Assembly: GCA_964563965.1 (NCBI GenBank)
Contig: CAZLZI010000008.1
Span: 1-27,470, forward strand
Direction of reading: 5' to 3'
Length of the DNA stretch: 27,470 bases
Source: CAZCAQ01 sp964563965
GTDB lineage: Bacteria > Patescibacteriota > WWE3 > UBA101185 > UBA10185
The position numbers and the translations under genes are program-made. Below, piece after piece: positions 15,195 through 22,676 of this stretch. The notes below the pieces were generated by a model, which was given only the letters and a program-made list of their open reading frames with translations, was not told where the DNA came from and did no database searches. Within the stretch, counting starts at the first letter, position 1. Each line of letters starts with the position of its first letter.

Positions 15195-15197
15195 ACT
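15169..15197 (+). promoter_or_regulatory. Predicted leaderless promoter of dnaX
   Basis: -35 TTGAAT (15169-15174), 17-base spacer and -10 TAAACT (15192-15197), eight bases before the ATG at 15206. Its -35 lies in the end of pth. No SD is present. Confidence 0.5.
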
Positions 15198-15205
15198 AAA
15201 AATCT

Positions 15206-16846
15206 ATGTATTACACACGTTACCGCCCACAGACATTTAGCGAAATCTCCAGACCCAATGAGACGGTAGAATCTCTTCTTAAGCAATTACAAGCAGGAAA
15301 AACATCACATGCCTATCTCTTTGTTGGACCACGTGGTACCGGTAAGACCTCAGTTGCCAGACTACTTGCCAAAGCTCTTAATTGTTTAACTCCTGAGCTT
15401 GGTGAACCCTGTGGTTCGTGTGAAAACTGTATGGCAATACAAACCTCATCGTTTGTAGATTTACTAGAAATTGACGCTGCTAGCAACAGAGGAATTGATG
15501 ATATCAGAGCCTTACGAGAAAAAGTAAAACTGCTGCCTGTTATGGGTAAGCGTAAAATATACATCATAGATGAAGTCCACATGCTTACAACTGAGGCATT
15601 TAATGCATTGCTTAAAACACTTGAAGAACCGCCAAAACATGTTGTGTTTATTCTGTGTACAACTGAAGAACATAAAGTACCAGAAACTATAAAATCAAGA
15701 TGCCTAGTGCATAAATTTAGACGTGCAACTCTTGCCCAATTACTTGAAAAACTTAAACGTATCTGTGAGTCAGAGGGTGTGGTACTTGTTAAGACCCAAG
15801 AAGAGTATGACAAGTCCAAGAAAAGCAAAAAGCTTCTCGAAAGCCAATTGGAAACTATTGCCAAAGCAGCTAGAGGTGGATTTAGAGACGCTGAAACGAT
15901 GTTGGAGCAGGCAATCGAGGGAGGCTTACACACAGCCTCTTCCAAGCTTGAAGTGGCTGATCTTGCATACAGTCTTATTACCCATGACTTGGCTTCTTCT
16001 TTAACACTTTTAAAAGAACTAAGTCAGCTAGGTGTTGATTTGTCTGCCTACACAAGTGATCTGTTGTACTACTTTCGAGCTGTGTTACTTAGAAAAGCTG
16101 GAGTTACAGATAAAGAGGAGAGCAATGCTGTAATAGAAACGCACACGTCTTTACTAACCTTTCAAGAACTAGTAGCTTATCTGGAAGAGTTAGCTGATGC
16201 CGCCATTAAAATAAAAACATATCCTATTCCTGAATTACCGTTAGAGATAGCCTTTACCCGTTTGTGCTCCAGAGGCGAGTCTGATAATACTGTAGCCAAT
16301 AACTCACCAAAAGCAGATAGCGGGTCTAAGACTCAAAACATAGCCAATGAGCCAACTGAAGAAGACGGATCCCAAGATGACATATCGTTAGCTTTTTTAA
16401 AACAAGTATCTTCTACAACCCTTACCATTGAGAAAACAGAAGTGTTAGCACCTAGTGACACGTCTGTTGTTGACTGTATTCTCGCTAAATGGGATGAGAT
16501 AGTAAAAGACGCCTCTAAGTCAAATAATTCGATTAGCGCCCTTCTGAAGTCCTCAAAACCTATCTATTTTGTCGCAGGCGAACTAACCCTGGAAGTGACA
16601 TATAAATTTCATAAAGAGCGGCTTGAGAATGTAAAGAATAGAGAAATGGTAGAGTCTGCCATAAAGGCTCATTTTGATACAGTAAAAAGAATAAAATGTT
16701 CATTGTCAGATCAGAAGCCAAAGACACGCAACAAGTTTGAAACAGGGGAGTTAACTGATCTTAATATAAGCCCTGTTGGAAGTACTACAGTTCAGGTAAC
16801 CTCAGAAAATCTCATAGGTATTTTTGACGGTGGCCTTCCTATGTAG
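15206..16846 (+). CDS. dnaX: DNA polymerase III gamma/tau subunit
   Basis: 546 residues. This is the clamp-loader ATPase that opens the sliding clamp and ties replisome parts together. The AAA+ core has Walker A GPRGTGKT (41-48), a zinc module with C60, C69, C72 and C75, Walker B IIDEVHM (120-126), sensor 1 in FILCTTEEHKVP, and the SRC box (164-166). The middle part (about 240-350) matches the clamp-loader collar, and residues from about 350 onward form a variable tail with low-complexity acidic stretches. No frameshift signal of the E. coli type (A-run with hairpin) was noticed. It pairs with recR as in many bacteria. Confidence 0.95.
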   Translation: MYYTRYRPQTFSEISRPNETVESLLKQLQAGKTSHAYLFVGPRGTGKTSVARLLAKALNCLTPELGEPCGSCENCMAIQTSSFVDLLEIDAASNRGIDDIRALREKVKLLPVMGKRKIYIIDEVHMLTTEAFNALLKTLEEPPKHVVFILCTTEEHKVPETIKSRCLVHKFRRATLAQLLEKLKRICESEGVVLVKTQEEYDKSKKSKKLLESQLETIAKAARGGFRDAETMLEQAIEGGLHTASSKLEVADLAYSLITHDLASSLTLLKELSQLGVDLSAYTSDLLYYFRAVLLRKAGVTDKEESNAVIETHTSLLTFQELVAYLEELADAAIKIKTYPIPELPLEIAFTRLCSRGESDNTVANNSPKADSGSKTQNIANEPTEEDGSQDDISLAFLKQVSSTTLTIEKTEVLAPSDTSVVDCILAKWDEIVKDASKSNNSISALLKSSKPIYFVAGELTLEVTYKFHKERLENVKNREMVESAIKAHFDTVKRIKCSLSDQKPKTRNKFETGELTDLNISPVGSTTVQVTSENLIGIFDGGLPM

Positions 16847-16852
16847 TTAAAT
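16824..16852 (+). promoter_or_regulatory. Predicted leaderless promoter of recR
   Basis: -35 TTGACG (16824-16829), 17-base spacer and -10 TTAAAT (16847-16852), six bases before the GTG at 16859. The -35 lies inside the end of dnaX. Confidence 0.6.
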
Positions 16853-16858
16853 ACACTC

Positions 16859-17464
16859 GTGAAAATACCCAAATCAATTTCCAACTTAATAGATACTTTT
16901 GAGCGTCTCCCTGGTATAGGACCTAAGACTGCGCAACGACTTACCTTTTATCTCTTAAATTTTCCCCAACTGGATCTTGATAATATGGGGAAGTCTTTTT
17001 CAGAGCTTAAAAAGAACATTCAGAAGTGTGATGTGTGTAAAAACATTTCAGATCAAACTACTTGTAGTATTTGTTCTGACTACACTAGGGATAAACAACT
17101 AATTGCAGTAGTCTCAGGACCGCTAGATGTGTATGCTCTCGAAAAGACAGGTTTTAAAGGCACATATCATGTTCTGCATGGTCTGCTTAACCCACTTGAG
17201 AATATTGGTCCCGATGAATTATATATCGATGCGCTTATAGACCGTTTAACAGCCAACACTGTGGCTTCCATAGAAGTTATTTTATCAACAAGTACAAGCA
17301 TGGAAGGGGAGTCTACAGCTCTCTATATAGCAAAACTCATCAAAAATTCATTTCCTCATGTAAAGGTAACTCGTATAGCTAGAGGTTTGCCTGTTGGTGG
17401 CGATATAGAATATGCTGATGACAATACATTGACAAGAGCACTGGAGGGTAGAGGAGCGTTTTAG
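16859..17464 (+). CDS. recR: Recombination protein RecR
   Basis: 201 residues from a GTG start. RecR works with RecO (and RecF) to load RecA at gaps and on single-stranded DNA. The N-terminal helix-hairpin-helix is LPGIGPKTAQRL (17-28), the zinc finger uses C57, C60, C69 and C72, and the Toprim domain covers about 79-175, with VVSGPLDVYALEKTG and YHVLHGLLNPLENIGPDEL. ARGLPVGGDIEYADDNTL is the family end motif. Length is normal. The GTG start is fixed by the promoter spacing. Its last four bases overlap the end of the convergent small gene at 17461-17676. Confidence 0.95.
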   Translation: MKIPKSISNLIDTFERLPGIGPKTAQRLTFYLLNFPQLDLDNMGKSFSELKKNIQKCDVCKNISDQTTCSICSDYTRDKQLIAVVSGPLDVYALEKTGFKGTYHVLHGLLNPLENIGPDELYIDALIDRLTANTVASIEVILSTSTSMEGESTALYIAKLIKNSFPHVKVTRIARGLPVGGDIEYADDNTLTRALEGRGAF

Positions 17465-17676
17465 GTTTTTTTCTCCTCTTTAGTTCCAAGACTAAAATAG
17501 CCTTCTCCGTCTGCAAGACTCCCAAGAGTGTAAACGGGAGCGTAGCTGCCATCTGTCACCCTTTCGATAGTAGCTGGATCTGAAGCGGCTGCACCATAAC
17601 TTATTGCTAACTCCTGTACTGCTTCAATTGAGAAGGCCGGTTGGTTTTGATGGGGGTTAGTCTTCTTGGTCGTCAT
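17461..17676 (-). CDS. Small hypothetical protein (71 residues)
   Basis: A 71-residue, soluble-looking protein of unknown function with polar ends: the N-terminus is TTKKTNPHQNQ and the C-terminus is GTKEEKKT. A central helical part (IEAVQELAISYGAA) is followed by YAPVYTLGSLADGEGYFSLG. No family is recognised. It lies 39 bases after the DUF11 surface protein on the same strand, so it may be co-transcribed with it, and it overlaps the recR end by four bases. The composition looks protein-like, but no homology is claimed. Confidence 0.55.
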   Translation of the reverse strand: MTTKKTNPHQNQPAFSIEAVQELAISYGAAASDPATIERVTDGSYAPVYTLGSLADGEGYFSLGTKEEKKT

Positions 17677-17715
17677 ATGTGAACTAGATATTCATTAACA
17701 AAGTACATACGGTCA

Positions 17716-20553
17716 TTAGTTAGTTCTGGTAAGAGCGTGTTGTTTGTGAAGCTGTCTTCTGTAGTAAATACCAAGAAGTAATACGCCAAGTGAGAAGATA
17801 GTTATATTTGTACCTGCTCCAGTATCTGGCAGTTCTGCTAGTTCCACATTACTGTAACAAACTGTTGCTTCGGCTTCATCTTCTTCATCGCCATCTATAA
17901 GTACAATCGCCTTATTATCAACACACTCATCGGTATTACCATCGAATTCAGAAGGTCTGACTTTTGCTTTTATAATAAATGTTTTATCTTCATCTTGATC
18001 AAAGTCATCCCAGTACACTGTTAAGCTTCCATTAATCTTCTCCAGTTCATCTGGTAATTTATCTTCCATCTTTAAATCATCTATAGAGCTTGTGTTGTTG
18101 CCTGATTTATTTTCTACTTTGATCTTAAATTCAATTATGTCATCCTTTGACACATCCGATATTTTGTCTTCCCATCTATCTTGGCCTTCTAATCTTACCT
18201 TTTTGCTTATACTGACGTCTTCTCCTTCTTCTTGTTCCTCTTCTTCAACATCTTCTTCACTATCTTTAATATCAAAGGTAACTTTGTCGCAGTCAGAAAC
18301 ATCTACTGGGTTGGTACCAATTGCTTCAACGCAAACTGCATTTTCTGACTTAAGATCAGTACCACTGTTTTGCTCAACAGGCAAAACTTTAACTGCATAA
18401 AAAATAGTGTCTTCTTGGGTAGGGGCTAAAACTCCTAGTGATTTAAAGCAAGAGGCTCCATCACAATTCCAGCCTGCATTTAACGAGTTTGTTGTTTCAC
18501 TATCAAAAACTGTGTGTGTAGGAACTATATCTTCGAGTTGTACACTTGTTAGATCAGTTTCACCGTCGTTTTTAACCTTTATTTTAAAGATAATACTATC
18601 ATTCTCCTCAAAAGGTTGGCTTGGAGAATCATCAGTGATAAATAGTTCTTTAGTTATGTCAATTGAGCTGCCTCCTGGGCGGGTAAGTTTTAAGAGGTTA
18701 AAAGTTGCTGTGGTACATGAGGTTGCAACACCTGTGGTTGATACACATACTCTGTTTTGGGAGACAATACTTTCATCATAGATTTCATAATGGGATACCT
18801 TTGCGACAAAGTATGTCTTTATGCTTTGTCCTATTGCAAGTGAGCCTAAATTCAATGTGCAGTTGCCTGCTTGGCAGCCCCACTCACGAGTAAAGCCGAT
18901 CTCTGTATTTAGTGCTCTAGTTTCTTCAGGCAGAAATGTTGTAAGTACAGGAATAGTGTCTGTTAGTACAACATTAGTAAGTTCCTCATTGCCTGTATTC
19001 TTGACTTCTATCAAAAATGCAATTTTGTCATTTTCTTTATAGGGGGATGTGCCGGTTGTTTTTGGTTGGTCTAGTATTTTTGAAATCCTAATTGATTTGA
19101 CAGGGTGGGGGAGATCTTTTAAGTCAAACGGTACTTCATCACACTCTTTAGGCAAGCCCAGCACCGTGACACAGGCTTTATTGTTGGAACGAATATCTCC
19201 TGTTGCTGTGTAATTGAGTACTTTAACCACAAAATATAAAGTCTTGGATGCATTGGCAGTTAAGGTGCCTAAATTTGCATTGCATACACCATTTGTACAT
19301 GTCCAAGGGTTGGTACCCCCATTTGCCTCTCTTGTTTTAAGCTCATCAAAGCTAGTTAAGATAGGAATTATGTCTTCAAGAGTAGTATTCTCCAAAGGTG
19401 TATTGCCTGTATTTTTTACTACAATCTTGAATTTAACATAGTCTTGAGCTTCATAGATGTCTTTGGCTTCTTCAAGAGTTTTGTCTATTGTAATAGCTTT
19501 TACAGACGGATTATTAAGGCATCGCACAATCTTGTGATCATTAGGACCACAATCATTAAATGGGTGAGTGAATGGGTTACCAGAACAGAAGACATTTTCA
19601 TCATCTCTGGCATTACAGACTATATGGTAACTACCAACAGCAGGACAGGTAAATGTACCACCTGTAGAGTTAGAGTTTGATGTGGCTATGGTAGTCCAAG
19701 ACTCAGTAGTGGTAGGGGATGAGTATATCCCTGTAAACCACATAGAACCTCCATCAACATCACTGGATGTTGAAGAGAATGTTCTAGAGTCACCTACATA
19801 CATATCACTGGTTGAGCCATTGAGTACACATGCTGGATTCTTTTTCTCACAGTCTCCTGTATACCAAACAAAGGAGTCTTTAGCTAAACAAAAGGTAGGA
19901 GTTCCATTAGCATCATTAACAAAGTATCTTGCTTCCATGATATCTTCAACGCCATCCCCATTCTGATCTCCACTACCCACATTGTTCTTAATCAAATTGT
20001 CATAATGTTTAAAGATCATGTCATTAGTACAGGTTTGGTTAAAGACATCGAGTTGGACTGTTTGACCACAGGTATAGTTTGAGGCGAATCTATTCTTAAG
20101 ATCTCCAAGAGAGAGTTTTGATCCACTGGAGAGGTTAGTTACTTCGTAGTCAGCAGGAGCTGTTGCACCGCATGAATGAGAAGAGATAGACCCAGTGTTA
20201 CAGACATAGCCATTTACCTTTTCACCATTACCACCTTGGCAGAATGGAGCGGTATTAGACACAGGAGATGTTTTGTTAGGGAACGGACTACAATAACCCT
20301 TAAGTCTAGTAGCTTCAGGAGCAGTAGAAGGTTGTGATCTCACAACCGCACAAGGAGTTTTATCGTAATAGTCCCACCAAGTGGGGAGTCTTCCATCTGT
20401 AGTTGTTTTAACTGCAGGATTAAATATCTGACCAATTCCACAGATCATGGTATGGCCAAATTGCCCAGTAGTTTGAGCATAGCTAGTCGATGCAAGTACT
20501 GCGAATGCGCCGAGATAGAAGACGTATTTAGTAATAGGCAGGTTTAATTTCAT
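17716..20553 (-). CDS. Secreted DUF11-repeat surface protein with LPDTG anchor
   Basis: 945 residues. Residues 1-26 form a signal peptide ending near SYA-Q. Residues 27-350 form a Cys-rich unique region, with a calcium-loop-like DQNGDGVED (196-204). Four repeats resembling DUF11 (conserved-repeat Ig-like) domains follow at about 353-478, 486-620, 630-762 and 780-900, each with a K-x-x-V-x-N-x-G strand; the first three carry a W-x-C-x3-C pair and a later Cys pair. An acidic linker (765-779) precedes repeat four. The end has LPDTG (908-912), a membrane helix (about 917-930) and a basic tail: the sortase sorting signal. It is probably anchored on the cell surface, and a binding or spacer role is inferred. 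No sortase gene lies in the window. Confidence 0.88.
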   Translation of the reverse strand: MKLNLPITKYVFYLGAFAVLASTSYAQTTGQFGHTMICGIGQIFNPAVKTTTDGRLPTWWDYYDKTPCAVVRSQPSTAPEATRLKGYCSPFPNKTSPVSNTAPFCQGGNGEKVNGYVCNTGSISSHSCGATAPADYEVTNLSSGSKLSLGDLKNRFASNYTCGQTVQLDVFNQTCTNDMIFKHYDNLIKNNVGSGDQNGDGVEDIMEARYFVNDANGTPTFCLAKDSFVWYTGDCEKKNPACVLNGSTSDMYVGDSRTFSSTSSDVDGGSMWFTGIYSSPTTTESWTTIATSNSNSTGGTFTCPAVGSYHIVCNARDDENVFCSGNPFTHPFNDCGPNDHKIVRCLNNPSVKAITIDKTLEEAKDIYEAQDYVKFKIVVKNTGNTPLENTTLEDIIPILTSFDELKTREANGGTNPWTCTNGVCNANLGTLTANASKTLYFVVKVLNYTATGDIRSNNKACVTVLGLPKECDEVPFDLKDLPHPVKSIRISKILDQPKTTGTSPYKENDKIAFLIEVKNTGNEELTNVVLTDTIPVLTTFLPEETRALNTEIGFTREWGCQAGNCTLNLGSLAIGQSIKTYFVAKVSHYEIYDESIVSQNRVCVSTTGVATSCTTATFNLLKLTRPGGSSIDITKELFITDDSPSQPFEENDSIIFKIKVKNDGETDLTSVQLEDIVPTHTVFDSETTNSLNAGWNCDGASCFKSLGVLAPTQEDTIFYAVKVLPVEQNSGTDLKSENAVCVEAIGTNPVDVSDCDKVTFDIKDSEEDVEEEEQEEGEDVSISKKVRLEGQDRWEDKISDVSKDDIIEFKIKVENKSGNNTSSIDDLKMEDKLPDELEKINGSLTVYWDDFDQDEDKTFIIKAKVRPSEFDGNTDECVDNKAIVLIDGDEEDEAEATVCYSNVELAELPDTGAGTNITIFSLGVLLLGIYYRRQLHKQHALTRTN

Positions 20554-20564
20554 GTAACTTTTAA

Positions 20565-20573
20565 ATACTAGCA
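20565..20573 (-). promoter_or_regulatory. Predicted extended -10 promoter of the DUF11 gene
   Basis: On the minus strand, TGC-TAGTAT (-10 at 20565-20570) lies 11 bases before the ATG at 20553. No good -35 is visible. The leader would be only about four or five bases. Confidence 0.35.
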
Positions 20574-20730
20574 GGTTTTAAAAAGATAGGTAGTAGTTTT
20601 TTAAAGTTATAAAATAAGTAGGATCCTCCACTTGTGAGATCATTACTCTAACTTTATTGTAGGTCTTGGTGAAAGCGTTTGTTTCACACATACTAGGTTG
20701 TTACATACAGACTTTCTGTGTCAGGGTAGC

Positions 20731-20758
20731 TTGAAACTAAATGGCGCAGGAGTACAAT
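20731..20758 (+). promoter_or_regulatory. Predicted leaderless promoter of the PH-like gene
   Basis: -35 TTGAAA (20731-20736), 16-base spacer and -10 TACAAT (20753-20758), six bases before the ATG at 20765. If this is right, the in-frame ATG at 20741 lies inside the promoter and is not used. Two short inverted repeats lie upstream: GTGAAA/TTTCAC (20669-20687) and ACAGA/TCTGT (20707-20719). Confidence 0.55.
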
Positions 20759-20764
20759 TCAACT

Positions 20765-21229
20765 ATGCAATCCAACTCTAAAAGAATTATTGGAATATCA
20801 AACTATTACTTCTTTTATAAAAGCACCATACTGTTTTTTGGCTGTATACTGTTGTTTATGATGCTCTTCATTATTCTATCGGAGACTGCATTAAAAGCTA
20901 TGAGTGGTATAGTACCCTTTCTTGTTTTCATGTATGTATTTCTAGATTATTATCTTTACTGGCGTAATTCGGGAGTATATCTAACCGATAGCGGGGATCA
21001 TATAGTTTACATAGCAGGAATACACTCAAAAGAAGACAAACTTTTAAATTCTGTAGTTATTGCCAACCAAATAAGGCGAGGGCCTTTTGAACAGTTGTTT
21101 GGGATCGCTACTATGACAACAGGAGTGTTTGAGAATCGTCCAATTGCAGGTATTAGATATAAGGATATTAAAAATTACGATGAATTAATGCGCGCAAAAC
21201 CAGCTAATGGTGTTGCATCTATGCTTTGA
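20765..21229 (+). CDS. Membrane protein with bacterial PH-like domain
   Basis: 154 residues. Two hydrophobic helices (about 18-42 and 48-64) are followed by a C-terminal domain with GVYLTDSGDHIVYIAGIHSK and VIANQIRRGPFEQLFGIATM. This matches the bacterial PH domain (DUF304, YdbS/YdbT-like; family form GI-x-L-T-x-R ... V-x-x-x-R-G-P-L-Q-R-L-L-G-I-G-T). These proteins have a cytoplasmic PH-like domain of unknown ligand. I start at the second in-frame ATG (20765) because of the promoter spacing. It lies 52 bases ahead of cysS, which has its own promoter. Confidence 0.75.
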   Translation: MQSNSKRIIGISNYYFFYKSTILFFGCILLFMMLFIILSETALKAMSGIVPFLVFMYVFLDYYLYWRNSGVYLTDSGDHIVYIAGIHSKEDKLLNSVVIANQIRRGPFEQLFGIATMTTGVFENRPIAGIRYKDIKNYDELMRAKPANGVASML

Positions 21230-21245
21230 TACTTACACGTTGTTC

Positions 21246-21274
21246 TTGATATCAAGCCTAAATAATTCTACAAT
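21246..21274 (+). promoter_or_regulatory. Predicted leaderless promoter of cysS
   Basis: -35 TTGATA (21246-21251), 17-base spacer and -10 TACAAT (21269-21274), seven bases before the ATG at 21282. No SD is visible. Confidence 0.65.
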
Positions 21275-21281
21275 CGCCTAA

Positions 21282-22673
21282 ATGACCATCTATCTTCATA
21301 ATTCTTTGACTCGTCAAACAGAAGAGTTTAAACCAATTGATCCTAAAAACATCACTTTTTATACATGTGGCCCTACAGTTTACTTTTATCAGCACATAGG
21401 AAATTTTAGAACATTTGCTATGGCTGACTTTTTACATCGAACGTTGTTATTCAATGGGTTAAAAGTGTCATATATTATGAACTTAACTGACGTAGGGCAC
21501 TTAACAGGGGATAATCTTGGAGATGCAGACACAGGTGAGGATAGACTTGAAAAAGCCGCTGAAAAAGAAGGCAGAAGTGCCAAAGAGATTGCTAATTTCT
21601 ATATTCAAGATTTTACCCAAAGCTATGAAGCTCTAAATCTCAAGAAGCCAAAGAAATTTACACGCGCTACAGACTATATCCAAGAACAAATAGAACTAGT
21701 CAAAAGTCTGGAACAAAAAGGCTTTACCTATCAAATATCTGATGGTGTTTATTTTGACACCTCTAAATACGCAGCTTATGGCGTCTTATCTGGCATGACA
21801 AAAGAAAGTATCAAAGAAGTGGCAAGAATTGAGCCTAATGCTGAAAAACGAAATGCTGCGGACTTTGCACTGTGGAAATTTTCCCCAACAGATAAAACAA
21901 GGTGGCAGGAATGGGAATCTCCTTGGGGTGTAGGTTTTCCTGGATGGCATATTGAATGTTCTGCTATGTCTATGAAAGAACTAGGCGTGACTCTAGACTT
22001 ACACATGGGCGGGGAGGATCATAAAATGATTCATCATCCTAATGAAATAGCGCAAAGTGAATGTGCGACAGGACACAAATTTGTAAATACATGGTTACAT
22101 GTAGCTTTTCTTCAAGTTGATGGGGGGAAGATGGGTAAGAGTCTTGGCAACGGGTACACCATAGAAGATATAAAACATAAAGGCTTTGATCCTTTAGTTC
22201 TACGCTATTTTTATATGAATGCGCATTATCGTACCAATCAGAATTTTACATGGGATGCCATGCAGCACTCGCAAAATGCATTAAATAAGCTTTACGACGT
22301 TGTTGGAAGTTATAAAGAAGAAAAGAATGCGCTTCCCGACAAACAGATACTTGAAAGATTTAAAGATAGTTTGAACGCGGATCTAAATGTACCTAAGGCA
22401 TTATCTATCATGTGGGAGCTTATTAAATCAACTGTCCCGGATCCGGTGAAAGTTGCAACTTTAGTAAAGATGGATGAAGTGCTAGGTTTTAATATTTCTG
22501 ATCATATTGGCTATGAAATCCCAGTAGCGGTAATTGATATGGCACGAACTAGATTTGAATATAGAAAGAGCGGTATTTGGGACAAAGCTGACTTACTTAG
22601 AAAAGCAATCGAAGCAGAAGGGTTTGTTGTAGAAGATATAGCTGGTTCTTTTAAACTTAAAAGAAAAGCCTAA
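21282..22673 (+). CDS. cysS: Cysteinyl-tRNA synthetase
   Basis: 463 residues. It charges tRNA-Cys. The class I signature is TCGPTVYFYQHIGNFR (HIGN at 38-41, with zinc-ligand C29), and the KMSKS loop is KMGKSLGN (283-287), where Gly replaces the usual first Ser, as occurs in some synthetases. Other zinc ligands fit C226 (in GWHIECSAMS) and H251/E255 (HHPNEIAQSE). DLHMGGEDHKMIHHPNE is a strong CysRS segment. The C-terminal helical anticodon-binding part is present. It ends three bases before the convergent gene at 22677, with a short AAAGC/GCTTT inverted repeat at the junction. Confidence 0.95.
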   Translation: MTIYLHNSLTRQTEEFKPIDPKNITFYTCGPTVYFYQHIGNFRTFAMADFLHRTLLFNGLKVSYIMNLTDVGHLTGDNLGDADTGEDRLEKAAEKEGRSAKEIANFYIQDFTQSYEALNLKKPKKFTRATDYIQEQIELVKSLEQKGFTYQISDGVYFDTSKYAAYGVLSGMTKESIKEVARIEPNAEKRNAADFALWKFSPTDKTRWQEWESPWGVGFPGWHIECSAMSMKELGVTLDLHMGGEDHKMIHHPNEIAQSECATGHKFVNTWLHVAFLQVDGGKMGKSLGNGYTIEDIKHKGFDPLVLRYFYMNAHYRTNQNFTWDAMQHSQNALNKLYDVVGSYKEEKNALPDKQILERFKDSLNADLNVPKALSIMWELIKSTVPDPVKVATLVKMDEVLGFNISDHIGYEIPVAVIDMARTRFEYRKSGIWDKADLLRKAIEAEGFVVEDIAGSFKLKRKA

Positions 22674-22676
22674 GCT

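Noticed and set aside
15313..15945. A 210-codon open frame on the minus strand inside dnaX
   Set aside because: It is fully antisense to the well-supported clamp-loader core, is rich in Ser/Leu as expected from the reverse of the coding strand, and has no recognisable domain.
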